From Pluralibacter gergoviae ATCC 33028 = NBRC 105706 (GTDB lineage: Bacteria; Pseudomonadota; Gammaproteobacteria; Enterobacterales; Enterobacteriaceae): a stretch of DNA of 64,000 bases. This document shows positions 35,946 to 45,184 of the stretch, one piece after another. The stretch is taken from the NCBI RefSeq assembly GCF_001598855.1, contig NZ_BCZS01000002.1:310001-374000 (forward strand), written 5' to 3'. The notes below the pieces were generated by a model, which searched no databases, was not told where the DNA came from, and saw nothing but the letters and a program-made list of their open reading frames with translations. The position numbers and the translations under genes were made by a program. The first letter of the stretch is position 1. Each line of letters opens with the position of its first letter.

Positions 35946-37019
35946 TTACAGAGAGTTGCCGAGCTTAAAGCCCTTTTCCGTATCGCCCTCGCGGGTCCAG
36001 GAAAAGCCGTCGGCGCCGATGGTGACGGCCATTTCGCTGGGCGCCTCGCGTTCGACCACCGGCTGCGGCTGGCCGTCGAGATCCAGCACCAGCGAGCCTT
36101 CGGTGTACCAGCTCGGCACCACCGGGTTGCCCCACCAATCGCGACGCTGGTTGTCGTGTACGTTCCAGGTTACGACCGGGTTATCCGGATCGCCGGTGTA
36201 GTAATCCTGGGTGTAGATCTCGATGCGGTGACCGTCAGGATCGCGCAGGTAGAGATAGAAGGCGTTAGAGACGCCGTGGCGGCCCGGCCCGCGTTCAATA
36301 AGGTCTGACTTGCGCAGGGCGCCGAGCTTGTCGCAGATCGCCAGAATGTTGTGTTTTTCGTGGGTGGCGAAGGCGATGTGGTGCATGCGCGGCCCGGCGC
36401 CGCCGGTCATGGCGGTATCGTGCACGGTGGCCTTGCGGCGCATCCAGGCGGCGTACACCACCCCGGCATCGTCGCGAATATCTTCCGTGACCCGGAAGCC
36501 CAGCCCCTCGATATATTCCACGGCGCGCGGCACGTCCGGGGTTATCTGATTAAAGTGATCGAGGCGCACCAGCGCGCCCGGCGTGTAAAGATCGTAGCGC
36601 CAGGCCAGGCGCTCGACGTGCTGCACGTCGTAGAAGAACTCGTAGGGGAAGCCGAGGGGATCTTCGACGCGCACCGCATCGCCGATGCCCTTCACAAAGC
36701 CGTTAACCCGGCGCTCCGTGCGGCAGCCCAGCGCCTTAAAGTAGGCTTCGGCGCGATCGACATCCTCCGGGGCGCGCACGCGGAAGGCAAAGGCGGCGAC
36801 GGCGGCCACCGGGCCTTCACGCAGGATCAGGTTGTGGTGAATAAACTCTTCCATTGAACGCAGGTAGAGGGTCTTGTCATCCTCGGCGGTCACCACCAGG
36901 CCAAGAATATCGACGTAAAACTCGCGGGCCGCCTTCAGGCTGGTGACCTGAATTTCCATATAGGCGCAGCGCACAACGTCGGGAGCGGGAACAGCGGTCG
37001 TCGTCAGTTTGCTTGTCAT
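35946..37019 (-). CDS. hpaD: Homoprotocatechuate 2,3-dioxygenase, vicinal-oxygen-chelate type
   Basis: 357 residues, ring-cleaving extradiol dioxygenase for 3,4-dihydroxyphenylacetate. It has two glyoxalase/VOC modules and a C-terminal lid (TWNVHDNQRRDWWGNPVVPS). From the ATG at 37019 the metal ligands fall at His155 (RLDHFNQ), His214 (RMHHIAF) and Glu267 (RIEIYTQD), with second-sphere His200 (TVHDTA) and Tyr257. These are the numbers used for Brevibacterium fuscum HPCD, which supports the start. E. coli HpaD is an unrelated LigB-type enzyme of about 283 residues, so this is a non-homologous replacement in the normal operon slot. Confidence 0.93.
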   Translation of the reverse strand: MTSKLTTTAVPAPDVVRCAYMEIQVTSLKAAREFYVDILGLVVTAEDDKTLYLRSMEEFIHHNLILREGPVAAVAAFAFRVRAPEDVDRAEAYFKALGCRTERRVNGFVKGIGDAVRVEDPLGFPYEFFYDVQHVERLAWRYDLYTPGALVRLDHFNQITPDVPRAVEYIEGLGFRVTEDIRDDAGVVYAAWMRRKATVHDTAMTGGAGPRMHHIAFATHEKHNILAICDKLGALRKSDLIERGPGRHGVSNAFYLYLRDPDGHRIEIYTQDYYTGDPDNPVVTWNVHDNQRRDWWGNPVVPSWYTEGSLVLDLDGQPQPVVEREAPSEMAVTIGADGFSWTREGDTEKGFKLGNSL

Positions 37020-37057
37020 TGTTGTCATCTCTTTCTTTTTAATCGTAAAACCGGGGG

Positions 37058-38524
37058 TCAGACGCCCCATTTCGGGATCGGATGGTCGCCCATGGAGATG
37101 CAGACGTTCTTCATCTCCGCAAACACCTCGAAGCTGTACTCGCCGCCTTCGCGGCCGGTGCCGGAGGCCTTCACCCCGCCGAACGGCTGGCGCAGGTCGC
37201 GTACGTTCTGGGTGTTGACGAAGACCATGCCGGCTTCAATGCCGCGCGCCAGGCGCAGCACCTTGCTCACGTCCTGGGTCCAGATATAGGAGGCCAGGCC
37301 GTACTCAACGTCATTCGCCAGCCGCAGCCCCTCGGCCTCGTCCTTAAACGGCAGCAGGCAGGCCACCGGGCCAAAAATCTCCTCCTGGGCGACGCGCATC
37401 CGGTTATCGACGTCCGCCAGCACCGTCGGGCGCAGGAAGTGGCCGCCCTTCAGATGCGCGGGCAGGTCCGCAGGCTTGTCCGGGCCGCCGGCCAGCAGCG
37501 TGGCGCCTTCCTCAATGCCGAGGCGGATGTAGCCGGAGACTTTCTCCCAGTGCTGCTGGCTAATCAGCGAGCCTACCTGGGTATTCGGATCGGTCGGATC
37601 GCCGACCCGCAGGCGGCTGGCGCGCTCGGCGAAGCGCTTAACGAATTCGGGATAGATGCTCTGCTGAATGAAGATGCGCGAGCCCGCGGTGCAGCGCTCG
37701 CCGTTCAGCGAGAAGATGGTAAACAGCGCGGCGTCCATCGCCCGTTCGATATCGGCGTCTTCAAAAATCAGCACCGGCGACTTGCCGCCTAGCTCCATCG
37801 AGTACTTCTTCAGCCCGGCGCTCTGCATAATCTTGCGCCCGGTGGCGGTGCCGCCGGTGAACGATACGGCGCGCACGTCGTGATGGCGCACCAGCGCGTC
37901 GCCCGCCGTCGCGCCGTAGCCCTGCACCACGTTCAGCACGCCTGCCGGGATGCCCGCTTCCAGCGCCAGCTCGCCGAGGCGGTCGGCGGTCAGCGGCGAC
38001 AGTTCGGACATCTTCAGCACCGCGGTATTGCCCAGCGCCAGGCAGGGCGCTACTTTCCAGGTGGCGGTCATAAACGGCACGTTCCACGGCGACACCAGCG
38101 CGCAGACGCCCACCGGCTGCACCAGGGTGTAGTTGAGCATCTTGTCGTCAACCGGATAGGTTTTGCCGTTCATCTGCTGGCACACTTCGGCGAAGAACTC
38201 GAAGTTGTGCGAAGCGCGCGGGATCAGCACGTTTTTGGTCTGGTGGATCGGCAGGCCGGTGTCGGCGGTCTCCACGGCGGCGATCTCCGGTACGTTCTGG
38301 TCGATCAGATCCCCGAGCCTGCGCATCAGCTTCGCGCGCTCTTTCATCGGCAGGTTGGCCCATTTCGGAAACGCCGCCTTTGCCGCCGCGACGGCCTGCT
38401 GGATCTCCGCTTCGCCGCCGGAGGCGACCTCCGCCAGCACCTCGCCGGTGGCGGGGTTGGTGGTCTGGAAATAGTCTTTGCTGGCAACGCTTTTGCCGTC
38501 TATCCAGTGGTTAATCTTTTTCAT
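37058..38524 (-). CDS. hpaE: 5-carboxymethyl-2-hydroxymuconate semialdehyde dehydrogenase
   Basis: NAD-dependent aldehyde dehydrogenase of 488 residues. Landmarks: PWNVPFMTATWKVAPCLALG (NAD binding), FTGGTATGRKIM, MELGGKSPVLIFEDAD (catalytic Glu) and LNGERCTAGSRIF (nucleophilic Cys). It oxidises the ring-fission semialdehyde made by HpaD. Its start overlaps the hpaG stop (ATGA). Confidence 0.95.
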   Translation of the reverse strand: MKKINHWIDGKSVASKDYFQTTNPATGEVLAEVASGGEAEIQQAVAAAKAAFPKWANLPMKERAKLMRRLGDLIDQNVPEIAAVETADTGLPIHQTKNVLIPRASHNFEFFAEVCQQMNGKTYPVDDKMLNYTLVQPVGVCALVSPWNVPFMTATWKVAPCLALGNTAVLKMSELSPLTADRLGELALEAGIPAGVLNVVQGYGATAGDALVRHHDVRAVSFTGGTATGRKIMQSAGLKKYSMELGGKSPVLIFEDADIERAMDAALFTIFSLNGERCTAGSRIFIQQSIYPEFVKRFAERASRLRVGDPTDPNTQVGSLISQQHWEKVSGYIRLGIEEGATLLAGGPDKPADLPAHLKGGHFLRPTVLADVDNRMRVAQEEIFGPVACLLPFKDEAEGLRLANDVEYGLASYIWTQDVSKVLRLARGIEAGMVFVNTQNVRDLRQPFGGVKASGTGREGGEYSFEVFAEMKNVCISMGDHPIPKWGV

Positions 38525-39801
38525 TTCGCGCTCTCCTCGCTGACAATTCGGTTCACCAGTCTTCCTACGCCCTCCACTTCAACCACCACCTCGTCTCCCG
38601 GCACCACGTCCGACAGCCCCTTCGGCGTGCCGGTGGCGATCATGTCGCCCGGATTAAGGGTCATAAAACTGCTGAGGTAAGCGATGAGGTACGGGACGCT
38701 GAAGATCAGATCGGCGGTGGTGCCCCGCTGGCGCAGCTCGCCGTTCACAAAGGTGCGCAGGGTCAGATTGTGCGGATCGGGGACCGCCGCTTTAGGCACC
38801 ACGGTCGCAAGCAGCGGCGTCAGTCCGTCGCGGCTTTTTACCCGCAGGTTGGGGCGGTAGTAGTTCTCCAGGTAGTCGCGAATGGCGTAGTCGTTGCACA
38901 CCGTGTAACCGGCGACATAGTCCATGGCATCGGCCTCGCTGACGCTGCGCGCCTGCTTGCCGATGACCACCACCAGCTCCGCCTCGTAGTGCATGTACTC
39001 GACGTTATCCGGGCGCACGGAGGTCTGGTTATCGCCGGTTACCGTGTTCGGCGCTTTGATAAATACCAGCGGCTCTTCCGGCGGCTTGAATTCCAGCTCG
39101 CTGGCGTGGTCGGCGTAGTTCAGGCCGAGGGCAAACAGGGTGCCGGCCCGCTGCGCCGGCGCCGGCGCGGGGGGAGCCTCGCTTTCTGCCACCACCGTAT
39201 TTTCCAGCGGCGGCAGGCCAGCGGCGGTGATGCGTACGCGATCGCTGGGGTTCAGGGCGACGCGCTGCTGCGGGGTGCCGATCAGGATGGCGTCGCCGGG
39301 CTGGAGGGTGGCGAACTCGCTCAGGGCGCTCAGCAGGTCGGCGGCGCTACGGTGCAGGTCGGCGGTGTGCCAGCGGTCGACTTCGCGGCCGTTGATTTCG
39401 GTGACGATCGTCAGGTTATCGGCGCTATCAAGCGCGGCGCTTTCGCCGATCGGGCAGAAGCCGTCCCGGCACTTGGCCTTGATTGCCGGGCGATAAAAGC
39501 TCTCTTCCGGCAGGCTGACCTCGTTGGCCAGCGCGTAGCCCGCGATGTAGTCTGCGGCCGCCTCCGGCGCGATCCTGCTGGCGGTTTTGCCAACGATCAG
39601 CGCCACGGTCGCGCCGCTTAGCACCTGCTCGCCGGCGGGATGGGGAATAGCGTCCCCGCTGGCCGCCACCGTATTGCGCGGCTTAATAAACCAGACGGCG
39701 GTTTTGGGGGGCGTGTTATAGGGCGCGCGGGTAAACGCGGCCTGCCAGGCGTCGGTCTGGCTGCGGTGGTTCAGCGCGACGGCGAAAACGGTTCCTTTCA
39801 T
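38521..39801 (-). CDS. hpaG: HpaG bifunctional isomerase / OPET decarboxylase
   Basis: 426 residues made of two tandem fumarylacetoacetate-hydrolase-type halves. The N-terminal half (residues 1-200) starts MKGTVFAVALNHRSQ. The C-terminal half starts near 215 with GTLFALGLNYADHASEL and contains YEAELVVVIGKQARSV and DAMDYVAGYTVCNDY. It decarboxylates 5-oxo-pent-3-ene-1,2,5-tricarboxylate and isomerises the product. First gene of the meta-cleavage operon. Confidence 0.95.
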   Translation of the reverse strand: MKGTVFAVALNHRSQTDAWQAAFTRAPYNTPPKTAVWFIKPRNTVAASGDAIPHPAGEQVLSGATVALIVGKTASRIAPEAAADYIAGYALANEVSLPEESFYRPAIKAKCRDGFCPIGESAALDSADNLTIVTEINGREVDRWHTADLHRSAADLLSALSEFATLQPGDAILIGTPQQRVALNPSDRVRITAAGLPPLENTVVAESEAPPAPAPAQRAGTLFALGLNYADHASELEFKPPEEPLVFIKAPNTVTGDNQTSVRPDNVEYMHYEAELVVVIGKQARSVSEADAMDYVAGYTVCNDYAIRDYLENYYRPNLRVKSRDGLTPLLATVVPKAAVPDPHNLTLRTFVNGELRQRGTTADLIFSVPYLIAYLSSFMTLNPGDMIATGTPKGLSDVVPGDEVVVEVEGVGRLVNRIVSEESAK

Positions 39802-39836
39802 TGCGGCTCCTTCGGCTTCAATAGCCGGTGAGTGAT

Positions 39837-39856
39837 TTCATTAATATGTTAATGAA
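39837..39856. promoter_or_regulatory. 20-bp palindrome, probable HpaR operator
   Basis: TTCATTAATATGTTAATGAA is symmetric apart from one base pair. It lies 36 bases upstream of hpaG in the hpaG-hpaR divergent region, where HpaR (MarR family) is known to repress in E. coli W. The remainder of the 264-bp region is AT-rich. Confidence 0.65.
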
Positions 39857-40065
39857 TATCTTTTATTCCCTGGCCGCGCCGTTGGCAATTTTATGTGAAT
39901 GATTTGTGATCTAATTAACGATAATTTTACATCAATCCTTATTATTCAACCTATTAACGGAAATTCGCTTGCCGCTGCTGTTTTTAAAGTCAATCTCAGG
40001 TTGCAAATCAGTGCCGGAGTGGGGAATCATTTACCTGTTAATAATCAGAAACCGCGAGAAAACCG

Positions 40066-40530
40066 ATGCACGAGTCTTTAACTATTTCGCTACTGCAGGC
40101 GCGGGAAGCGGCAATGTCCTGGTTCCGTCCGATCGTCAAGCGGCACAATCTTACCGAGCAGCAGTGGCGCATCGTGCGGGTGCTGGCGGAAAACCCCTCG
40201 ATGGACTTCCACGAGCTGGCGTTTCGTACCTGCATTCTGCGCCCGAGCCTGACCGGGATTCTGACGCGCATGGAGCGTGACGGGCTGGTGCTGCGGCTTA
40301 AGCCGGTCAACGACCAGCGCAAGCTCTACCTCTCCCTGACGCCCGCCGGCCAGGCGCTCTACGGTAAAGCCCAGGCGGAAGTCGAGGCCGCCTACCGGCA
40401 AATTGAATCGACCTTTAGCGAAGCGAAAATGCGCCAGCTGACCGGCCTGCTGGAGGAGTTTATTGCTCTGGGAAATGGCGCGGAGACTATCAAGGATGAT
40501 GAGGAATGTACTGATGGAGAACAACGCTAG
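40066..40530 (+). CDS. hpaR: HpaR, MarR-family repressor of the meta-cleavage operon
   Basis: 154 residues. Start MHESLTISLLQAREAAMSWF matches E. coli HpaR closely. Recognition helix region MDFHELAFRTCILRPSLTGILTRMERDGLV, wing LKPVNDQRKLYLSLTPAG. It represses hpaG onward until an aromatic inducer binds. The C-terminus after GNGAETIK differs from HpaR and overlaps the start of the next gene, so the tail has been remodelled by that gene's arrival. Confidence 0.95.
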   Translation: MHESLTISLLQAREAAMSWFRPIVKRHNLTEQQWRIVRVLAENPSMDFHELAFRTCILRPSLTGILTRMERDGLVLRLKPVNDQRKLYLSLTPAGQALYGKAQAEVEAAYRQIESTFSEAKMRQLTGLLEEFIALGNGAETIKDDEECTDGEQR

Positions 40531-41455
40531 AACGCCTACGCCCCACGATGCCGCTTTTCGTCAGTTTTTGACGCAGCCGGATATTGCCAGGGACTTTATG
40601 ACCATTCATCTGCCGCCGGCGCTGCTCGCTATCTGCGATCTCGACACGCTAAAGCTGGAGTCCGGTTCCTTTGTGGAAGAGGATCTGCGGCAATATTTTA
40701 GCGACGTACTTTACAGCCTGAAAACGACCGCCGGGGACGGCTATGTTCATGTGCTTATCGAGCATCAGTCAACGCCTGACCGCCATATGGCGTTCAGGCT
40801 GCTGCGCTACGCCGTTGCCGCGATGCAGCGACATCTTCAGGCGGGACATAAAAGACTACCGCTGGTGATACCGGTGCTGTTTTACACCGGCAGGCGAAGC
40901 CCTTACCCGTGGTCGACCCGCTGGCTGGATGAGTTCGACGATCCTGAACTCGCGGCCAGCCTCTACGGCGGCGCTTTTCCGCTAGTGGATATCACCGCGA
41001 TCCCGGATGATGAAATCGCCACTCACCGCAGCATGGCGGCGCTGACGCTGCTGCAAAAGCATATTCACCAGCGCGACATGGCCGGGTTGGTTGACAGACT
41101 GGCACCTATACTGCTGGCCGGATATCTCTCTTCAGACCAGGTTGTATCGCTGGTACACTACATTTTACAGACTGGCGAAACCGCCGACGCCGGAACTTTT
41201 GTCCGCGAAATGGCGCGGCGAGTGCCGCAACACGGAGACACTCTTATGACAATTGCACAACAGCTGGAACAGCAGGGTATCGAGAAAGGTATCAAGCAGG
41301 GCATTGAGCAGGGCAGAGAGGAAGGCCGGGAGGAAGGTCGTAGTGAAGAAAAGCTCGACGTTGCCCGCCGTCTGCTAAAAATGGGCCTGCCCCACGACGC
41401 TATTCTGGAAGCGACCGGCCTGAGCGAAGCCGAGTTGGTACAGTTGCAGCACTGA
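40514..41455 (+). CDS. Rpn/YhgA-like PD-(D/E)XK recombination-promoting nuclease
   Basis: 313 residues. Start MENNARTPTPHDAAFRQFLT and the region YVHVLIEHQSTPDRHMAFRLLRY are typical of the transposase-31/Rpn family, with D(x)n-ExQ-type catalytic residues (DVLYSLK, IEHQS). C-terminal charged repeat EKGIKQGIEQGREEGREEG, then a small C-terminal domain (RRLLKMGLPHDAILEATGLS). Rpn proteins are DNA endonucleases that promote RecA-independent recombination. It overlaps hpaR by 17 bases. Confidence 0.85.
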   Translation: MENNARTPTPHDAAFRQFLTQPDIARDFMTIHLPPALLAICDLDTLKLESGSFVEEDLRQYFSDVLYSLKTTAGDGYVHVLIEHQSTPDRHMAFRLLRYAVAAMQRHLQAGHKRLPLVIPVLFYTGRRSPYPWSTRWLDEFDDPELAASLYGGAFPLVDITAIPDDEIATHRSMAALTLLQKHIHQRDMAGLVDRLAPILLAGYLSSDQVVSLVHYILQTGETADAGTFVREMARRVPQHGDTLMTIAQQLEQQGIEKGIKQGIEQGREEGREEGRSEEKLDVARRLLKMGLPHDAILEATGLSEAELVQLQH

Positions 41456-41615
41456 TTTTTTGTCTTTTGTCGCCAGCGGATGAGCCGCTGGCGAAACATC
41501 TTCAGCCTGTCCTCCCTCCATTTGCCGTCGGGGCTGTCCTGCGCCACTATGATGGTCCGGTGCAGCGGCCCGGGCGCTCTACCGCATCTATCGAAAGCGA
41601 AGAAGAGGAGATGTT

Positions 41616-42632
41616 ATGGAAACAATAACGCTATCGCTGTCAGAGGCAAACGCGCTGGCCCTCACCGTGCTGCTCAGCAACGGCTTCAGCGACGATCACG
41701 CGGCGGCGATTGCCGCCAATGTGACCGCCGGGGAGCGCGACGGGGCCGCTTCCCACGGCCTCTGGCGGCTGCTGGGGATTGTCGACACGCTGCGCAAGGG
41801 TAAAGTGTCGCCGGATGCGCGCCCGGTGCTGCGCGATAAGGCGCCCGCCGTGGTGCAGGTTGACGCCCGGGGCGGCTGCTCCCTGCTGGCCTGGCAGCTG
41901 GGGCTGCCGGTGCTGATTGACAAAGCGCGCCAGGGCGGGATCGCCGCCCTGGCGATAAACCGCTGCATGCACTTTTCCGCGCTGTTTGCCGATATTGAGC
42001 CGCTTACCGATGCCGGGCTGGTAGGGCTTGCCTGCACGCCCTCCCACGCCTGGGTTGCGCCGCAGGGCGGCAGCCGGCCGCTGTTTGGCACCAATCCCAT
42101 CGCTTTCGGCTGGCCGCGCGCCGGCAAGCCGCCGTTTATTTTTGATATGGCCACCAGCGCCGCCGCGCGGGGCGAGATCCAGCTGCACCAGCGGCACGGC
42201 ACGCCGCTGCCGGAGGGCTGGGGTATCGACAGCCGCGGCAGGCCCAGCACCGATCCGCAGGCGGTACTGGACGGGGCGATGCTGACCTTCGGCGGCCACA
42301 AGGGCTCGGCCCTGGCGGCAATGGTTGAGCTGATCGCCGGTCCGCTGATTGGCGATATGACCAGCGCCGAATCGCTGGCCTGGGACGACGGGGCCGGGGC
42401 GCTGCCTTTCGGCGGGGAACTGATTCTGGCTCTCGATCCCGCCCGCTTTCTCGGCGACGAAGCGCCGGCGCACCTGGCGCGGGCGGAGGCGCTGTTTACC
42501 GACATGCAGGCGCAGGGCGCAAGGCTCCCCGGCGAGCGCCGCTTTCAGGCGCGGGCGCGCAGCGAGCAGCAGGGGGTTGTGCTGCAGCGCTCGCTGTATG
42601 ATGACATTAATGGCCTGATCCGCGGGCGCTGA
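41616..42632 (+). CDS. Ldh-family (malate/L-lactate type) NAD(P)H-dependent oxidoreductase
   Basis: 338 residues of the Ldh_2 family, which includes delta1-piperideine-2-carboxylate reductase, ureidoglycolate and L-sulfolactate dehydrogenases. Motifs: GERDGAASHGLWRL (near residue 40), GCSLLAWQLGLPV, RCMHFSALFADIEPL (catalytic His) and LFGTNPIAFGWPRAG. A single gene with no metabolic neighbour, so the substrate is open; a cyclic imino acid is likely from the SHG(L)WR-type motif, but this is weak. Confidence 0.75.
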   Translation: METITLSLSEANALALTVLLSNGFSDDHAAAIAANVTAGERDGAASHGLWRLLGIVDTLRKGKVSPDARPVLRDKAPAVVQVDARGGCSLLAWQLGLPVLIDKARQGGIAALAINRCMHFSALFADIEPLTDAGLVGLACTPSHAWVAPQGGSRPLFGTNPIAFGWPRAGKPPFIFDMATSAAARGEIQLHQRHGTPLPEGWGIDSRGRPSTDPQAVLDGAMLTFGGHKGSALAAMVELIAGPLIGDMTSAESLAWDDGAGALPFGGELILALDPARFLGDEAPAHLARAEALFTDMQAQGARLPGERRFQARARSEQQGVVLQRSLYDDINGLIRGR

Positions 42633-43079
42633 TTTTGCCGTCGGCCAGCTGGCCGACGATTATTGACGTCGCGACCTTAAACATTAAGCGCGGCGGCCAG
42701 AACCTTTATGGGCTGCATTAAGCCCTCTTCAATGACCATGATGCGATATCAGAAACCGTAATGTATCGTCATGACTTAATTCATAAGCCAGGGTAAAGTA
42801 TTCAGTGCCGCACGCCTGATGGCGCGTGGCGATCCTGAATCAATTTGCTCAATGCAGCCATTGCTCATGAGGGGTTTAATCCCCGCACAAGAGAGATGAT
42901 GAAAATAACATTCTGTTTTTTTGAATAAGTCCGGCAAATATTTTTGGTCTCAATTCCCCGGATGGCGAATTATTATTCATTAGGTCAGCGCGGTGATAAT
43001 ACGCCTTGGCAACTGTTCGACTTAAAAATGGGCGAGCCTTTCGCCAACACCAGGGGACCGGCCGCGGAAACGCGGCCGG
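42633..43079. other. Intergenic region with GC-rich hairpin
   Basis: AT-rich for about 420 bases, with no recognisable gene. A short open frame from 42962 lacks a ribosome site and runs into the hairpin. The hairpin at 43058-43079 (CCGGCCGCG, GAAA loop, CGCGGCCGG) lies just past the stop of the DUF2164 gene and probably ends that leftward transcript. Confidence 0.5.
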
Positions 43080-43085
43080 CTCTTC

Positions 43086-43325
43086 TCAGTAGATTTTCTT
43101 TAAGTCCATCTCTTCCTGAATGCGATCGCTGTACGCCAGGTGCGTGCGGATTGCCTCATCAATACCGGCGTTAAAAAACAGCGGGCCGAGCTGGTCGATG
43201 ATGAAGTCGGCGAAAAACTCGGCGTCGAACTGTTCGAGCTGTAAATCGAACTGTTCGTCACAGTAGGTTTCCAGCTTCTGCCGCAGCAGCTCTCGCTGCG
43301 CTGGCGTAAGGGTGACGGCGCTCAT
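43086..43325 (-). CDS. DUF2164 family small protein
   Basis: 79 residues. LTPAQRELLRQKLETYCDEQ, then FDLQLEQFDAEFFADFII and GPLFFNAGIDEA, match the DUF2164 pattern. All-helical, acidic, cytoplasmic, function unknown. It starts 14 bases after the yjiN stop, in the same direction, so co-transcribed. Confidence 0.8.
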   Translation of the reverse strand: MSAVTLTPAQRELLRQKLETYCDEQFDLQLEQFDAEFFADFIIDQLGPLFFNAGIDEAIRTHLAYSDRIQEEMDLKKIY

Positions 43326-43339
43326 CGGTACTCCCGGAA

Positions 43340-44608
43340 TCAGTGTATCAGCGTGGGGATCTGCGACAGCAGCCACAGGATCAGGCCTATCGTACCGCCG
43401 ACCAGGGTGCCGTTGATACGAATAAACTGCAGATCTTTGCCGATGTTCAGCTCAATCTGGCGCGACATGTCCCGCGCGTCCCAGCTTTTTACCGTATCGC
43501 TGATGTGGCGGGTGAGGAAGGCGGCGAACTCCGGGGCGGCGCGGCGGCCGGCCTGCGCCAGGTGGGCGTTGAGCGAGGCGCGCAGGGCGTCGTCACTCAT
43601 CAGCGTTTCGCCGAACCATAGCCCGGCCTCGCTGATGCGCTGCTCGACCCGCGAGTCCGCAGATGCCATATCCTCTTTCAGCCAGCCGCGTAAATCGGCC
43701 CACAGCTCGCCGATGTAGCGGTTAAACGCCTCGTCATTTTTCAGCCAGAGCTTGATGCTTTCGGCGCGCTCGGCCATCTCCGGGGAGTGCTGCAGGTTAT
43801 CGATCAGCTTGCGCACCGCGCTATCGAAAGCGTGGCGCAATTGATGATGGCTGTCGTGGCTGACATCGTCCAGCAGCGTATTGACCGCATCGGCCACCAG
43901 GTCTGCGCTGTGCTCCCCCAGCCACTCCCGGGGCAGGAGCCTGGCCTTCAGCGGGTGCTCCCGCTCCAGCCAGCGGATAATCTGCCGGGCGATAAATTCC
44001 CGGCTGCTCTCTTTTTGCAGCAGGGCGACAAGCTGGGCAATCATCGCGTCGAGCAGCTGCTGGTGGCGCTGATTTTTGGTCATGCTCTCCAGCATCAGCG
44101 CCCCGGTACCGGTAAGATCGACCTTATCAATCGCCTTGTGCACCGCGCGCTTGAGCAGGCCCTGAATGCGCGCATCGTCGGTCAGTTCCAGAAAACCGCC
44201 CATCACCTGGATCAGATGCTGGCCGACCCGGCGGGCGTTTTCCGGCTGGCTGAACCAGCGTCCGAGCATGCGGGCGGGATCGTGCTTCTCAATCAGCCCC
44301 ACCAGCGAGCCGGTATCGAGAAACTTCTCCTGCACGAAAAGGCCGAGATTATCGGCAATGCGCGTCTTGTTGCGGGGAATGATCGCGGTGTGGCGGGCGA
44401 TAAACGGCAGCGGCACGCGGCGAAACAGCGCCACTACCGCGAACCAGTCCGCCAGCGCGCCGACCATCGCGGCTTCAGAAATGGCCTTCAGCGCCTGCAC
44501 CCAGCGGGCGGGCGGCAGAAACAGCGTAGTAGTAAAGACGGCGGCGGCGATCAGCAGCAGGGAGAGCGCCAGCAGCTTGACCCGCCGGAGCTGGGCTAAT
44601 TTATCCAT
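43340..44608 (-). CDS. yjiN: YjiN-like DUF445 membrane protein
   Basis: 422 residues. Two N-terminal helices ([20 protein letters not shown] and [16 protein letters not shown]), a long helical cytoplasmic part with [20 protein letters not shown], and a C-terminal segment [20 protein letters not shown] then [14 protein letters not shown]. It matches E. coli YjiN along its length. Function unknown. Confidence 0.88.
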   Translation of the reverse strand: MDKLAQLRRVKLLALSLLLIAAAVFTTTLFLPPARWVQALKAISEAAMVGALADWFAVVALFRRVPLPFIARHTAIIPRNKTRIADNLGLFVQEKFLDTGSLVGLIEKHDPARMLGRWFSQPENARRVGQHLIQVMGGFLELTDDARIQGLLKRAVHKAIDKVDLTGTGALMLESMTKNQRHQQLLDAMIAQLVALLQKESSREFIARQIIRWLEREHPLKARLLPREWLGEHSADLVADAVNTLLDDVSHDSHHQLRHAFDSAVRKLIDNLQHSPEMAERAESIKLWLKNDEAFNRYIGELWADLRGWLKEDMASADSRVEQRISEAGLWFGETLMSDDALRASLNAHLAQAGRRAAPEFAAFLTRHISDTVKSWDARDMSRQIELNIGKDLQFIRINGTLVGGTIGLILWLLSQIPTLIH

Positions 44609-44626
44609 AGGCAGGGAAAACGCGGC

Positions 44627-44983
44627 TTACCGCAGCACCATTTTCAGCAGCGAAGGTTTGACCACCGCGTTGAGCGTCAGCATTGCCGCGCCTTTCACCA
44701 TGCTGCGGGCCAGCTGACGGACGGTGGTATCGATATAGGCATTATCGTTGCGCGCGGTGAGCCAGCCGAAGCCTTCCATCTGCGCCAGCAGCGCGCTGCC
44801 GCTGACTCGGCTCTCGTCGAAGCGCACCGCCACTGAACCCGCATAGCGTCGGTAGATAACCTCCTTGACGCCCGCCGCGCCTTTTAACTGCGCAAGCTGC
44901 AGCGCGACCTGCTGCGGATTGCGCAGAATAAAGTCGGAGCGTACGCGAAGTCGGTTCTGAGTCTGATGCAGATAGGGGGCCAT
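44627..44983 (-). CDS. HMA-like protein with R-L-R-V-R motif, putative ferrosome (fez) protein
   Basis: 118 residues. One ferredoxin-like/HMA-fold domain: HQTQNRLRVRSDFIL where a CxxC loop would be, then GVKEVIYRRYAGSVAVRFDE and LLAQMEGFGW. A C-terminal amphipathic or membrane helix follows (LARSMVKGAAMLTLNAVVKP). The cysteines needed for soft-metal binding are absent. It is divergent from the P-type ATPase operon, with a Fur-like box between. The R-x-R motif shared with two operon proteins suggests a common role. Confidence 0.6.
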   Translation of the reverse strand: MAPYLHQTQNRLRVRSDFILRNPQQVALQLAQLKGAAGVKEVIYRRYAGSVAVRFDESRVSGSALLAQMEGFGWLTARNDNAYIDTTVRQLARSMVKGAAMLTLNAVVKPSLLKMVLR

Positions 44984-45004
44984 AACGTCATCCTGCAGGT
45001 CACT

Positions 45005-45024
45005 GGTAATGATAATGATTTACC
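45005..45024. promoter_or_regulatory. Fur-box-like sequence in the putative fez promoter region
   Basis: GGTAATGATAATGATTTACC contains AATGATAATGATT, matching the Fur hexamer pattern (GATAAT repeats). A further half, GCATAATCATTG, follows about 10 bases on. It lies 22 bases from the leftward start at 44983 and 160 from the rightward one at 45185. Fur control would link the cluster to iron. Confidence 0.65.
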
Positions 45025-45184
45025 TTATATCTAGCATAATCATTGTGCTTATGTATTCAACTTTTTGTCGCCCGCGTGGATATTTGACCTGAGGCAAGCC
45101 CGCGTCAGATAACCCTGCTCTTCGTGGGTATTACGTCTCCGCTTAAGGTAAATTACCCCCCGCCATTGCGCGCACCATATCCAA

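Noticed and set aside
35946..37019. LigB-type HpaD as in E. coli
   Set aside because: The length, the VOC modules and the metal ligand spacing belong to the other dioxygenase superfamily.
42944..43174. Small open frame before DUF2164
   Set aside because: No ribosome site; its second half runs through the terminator hairpin and into the antisense of the DUF2164 gene.
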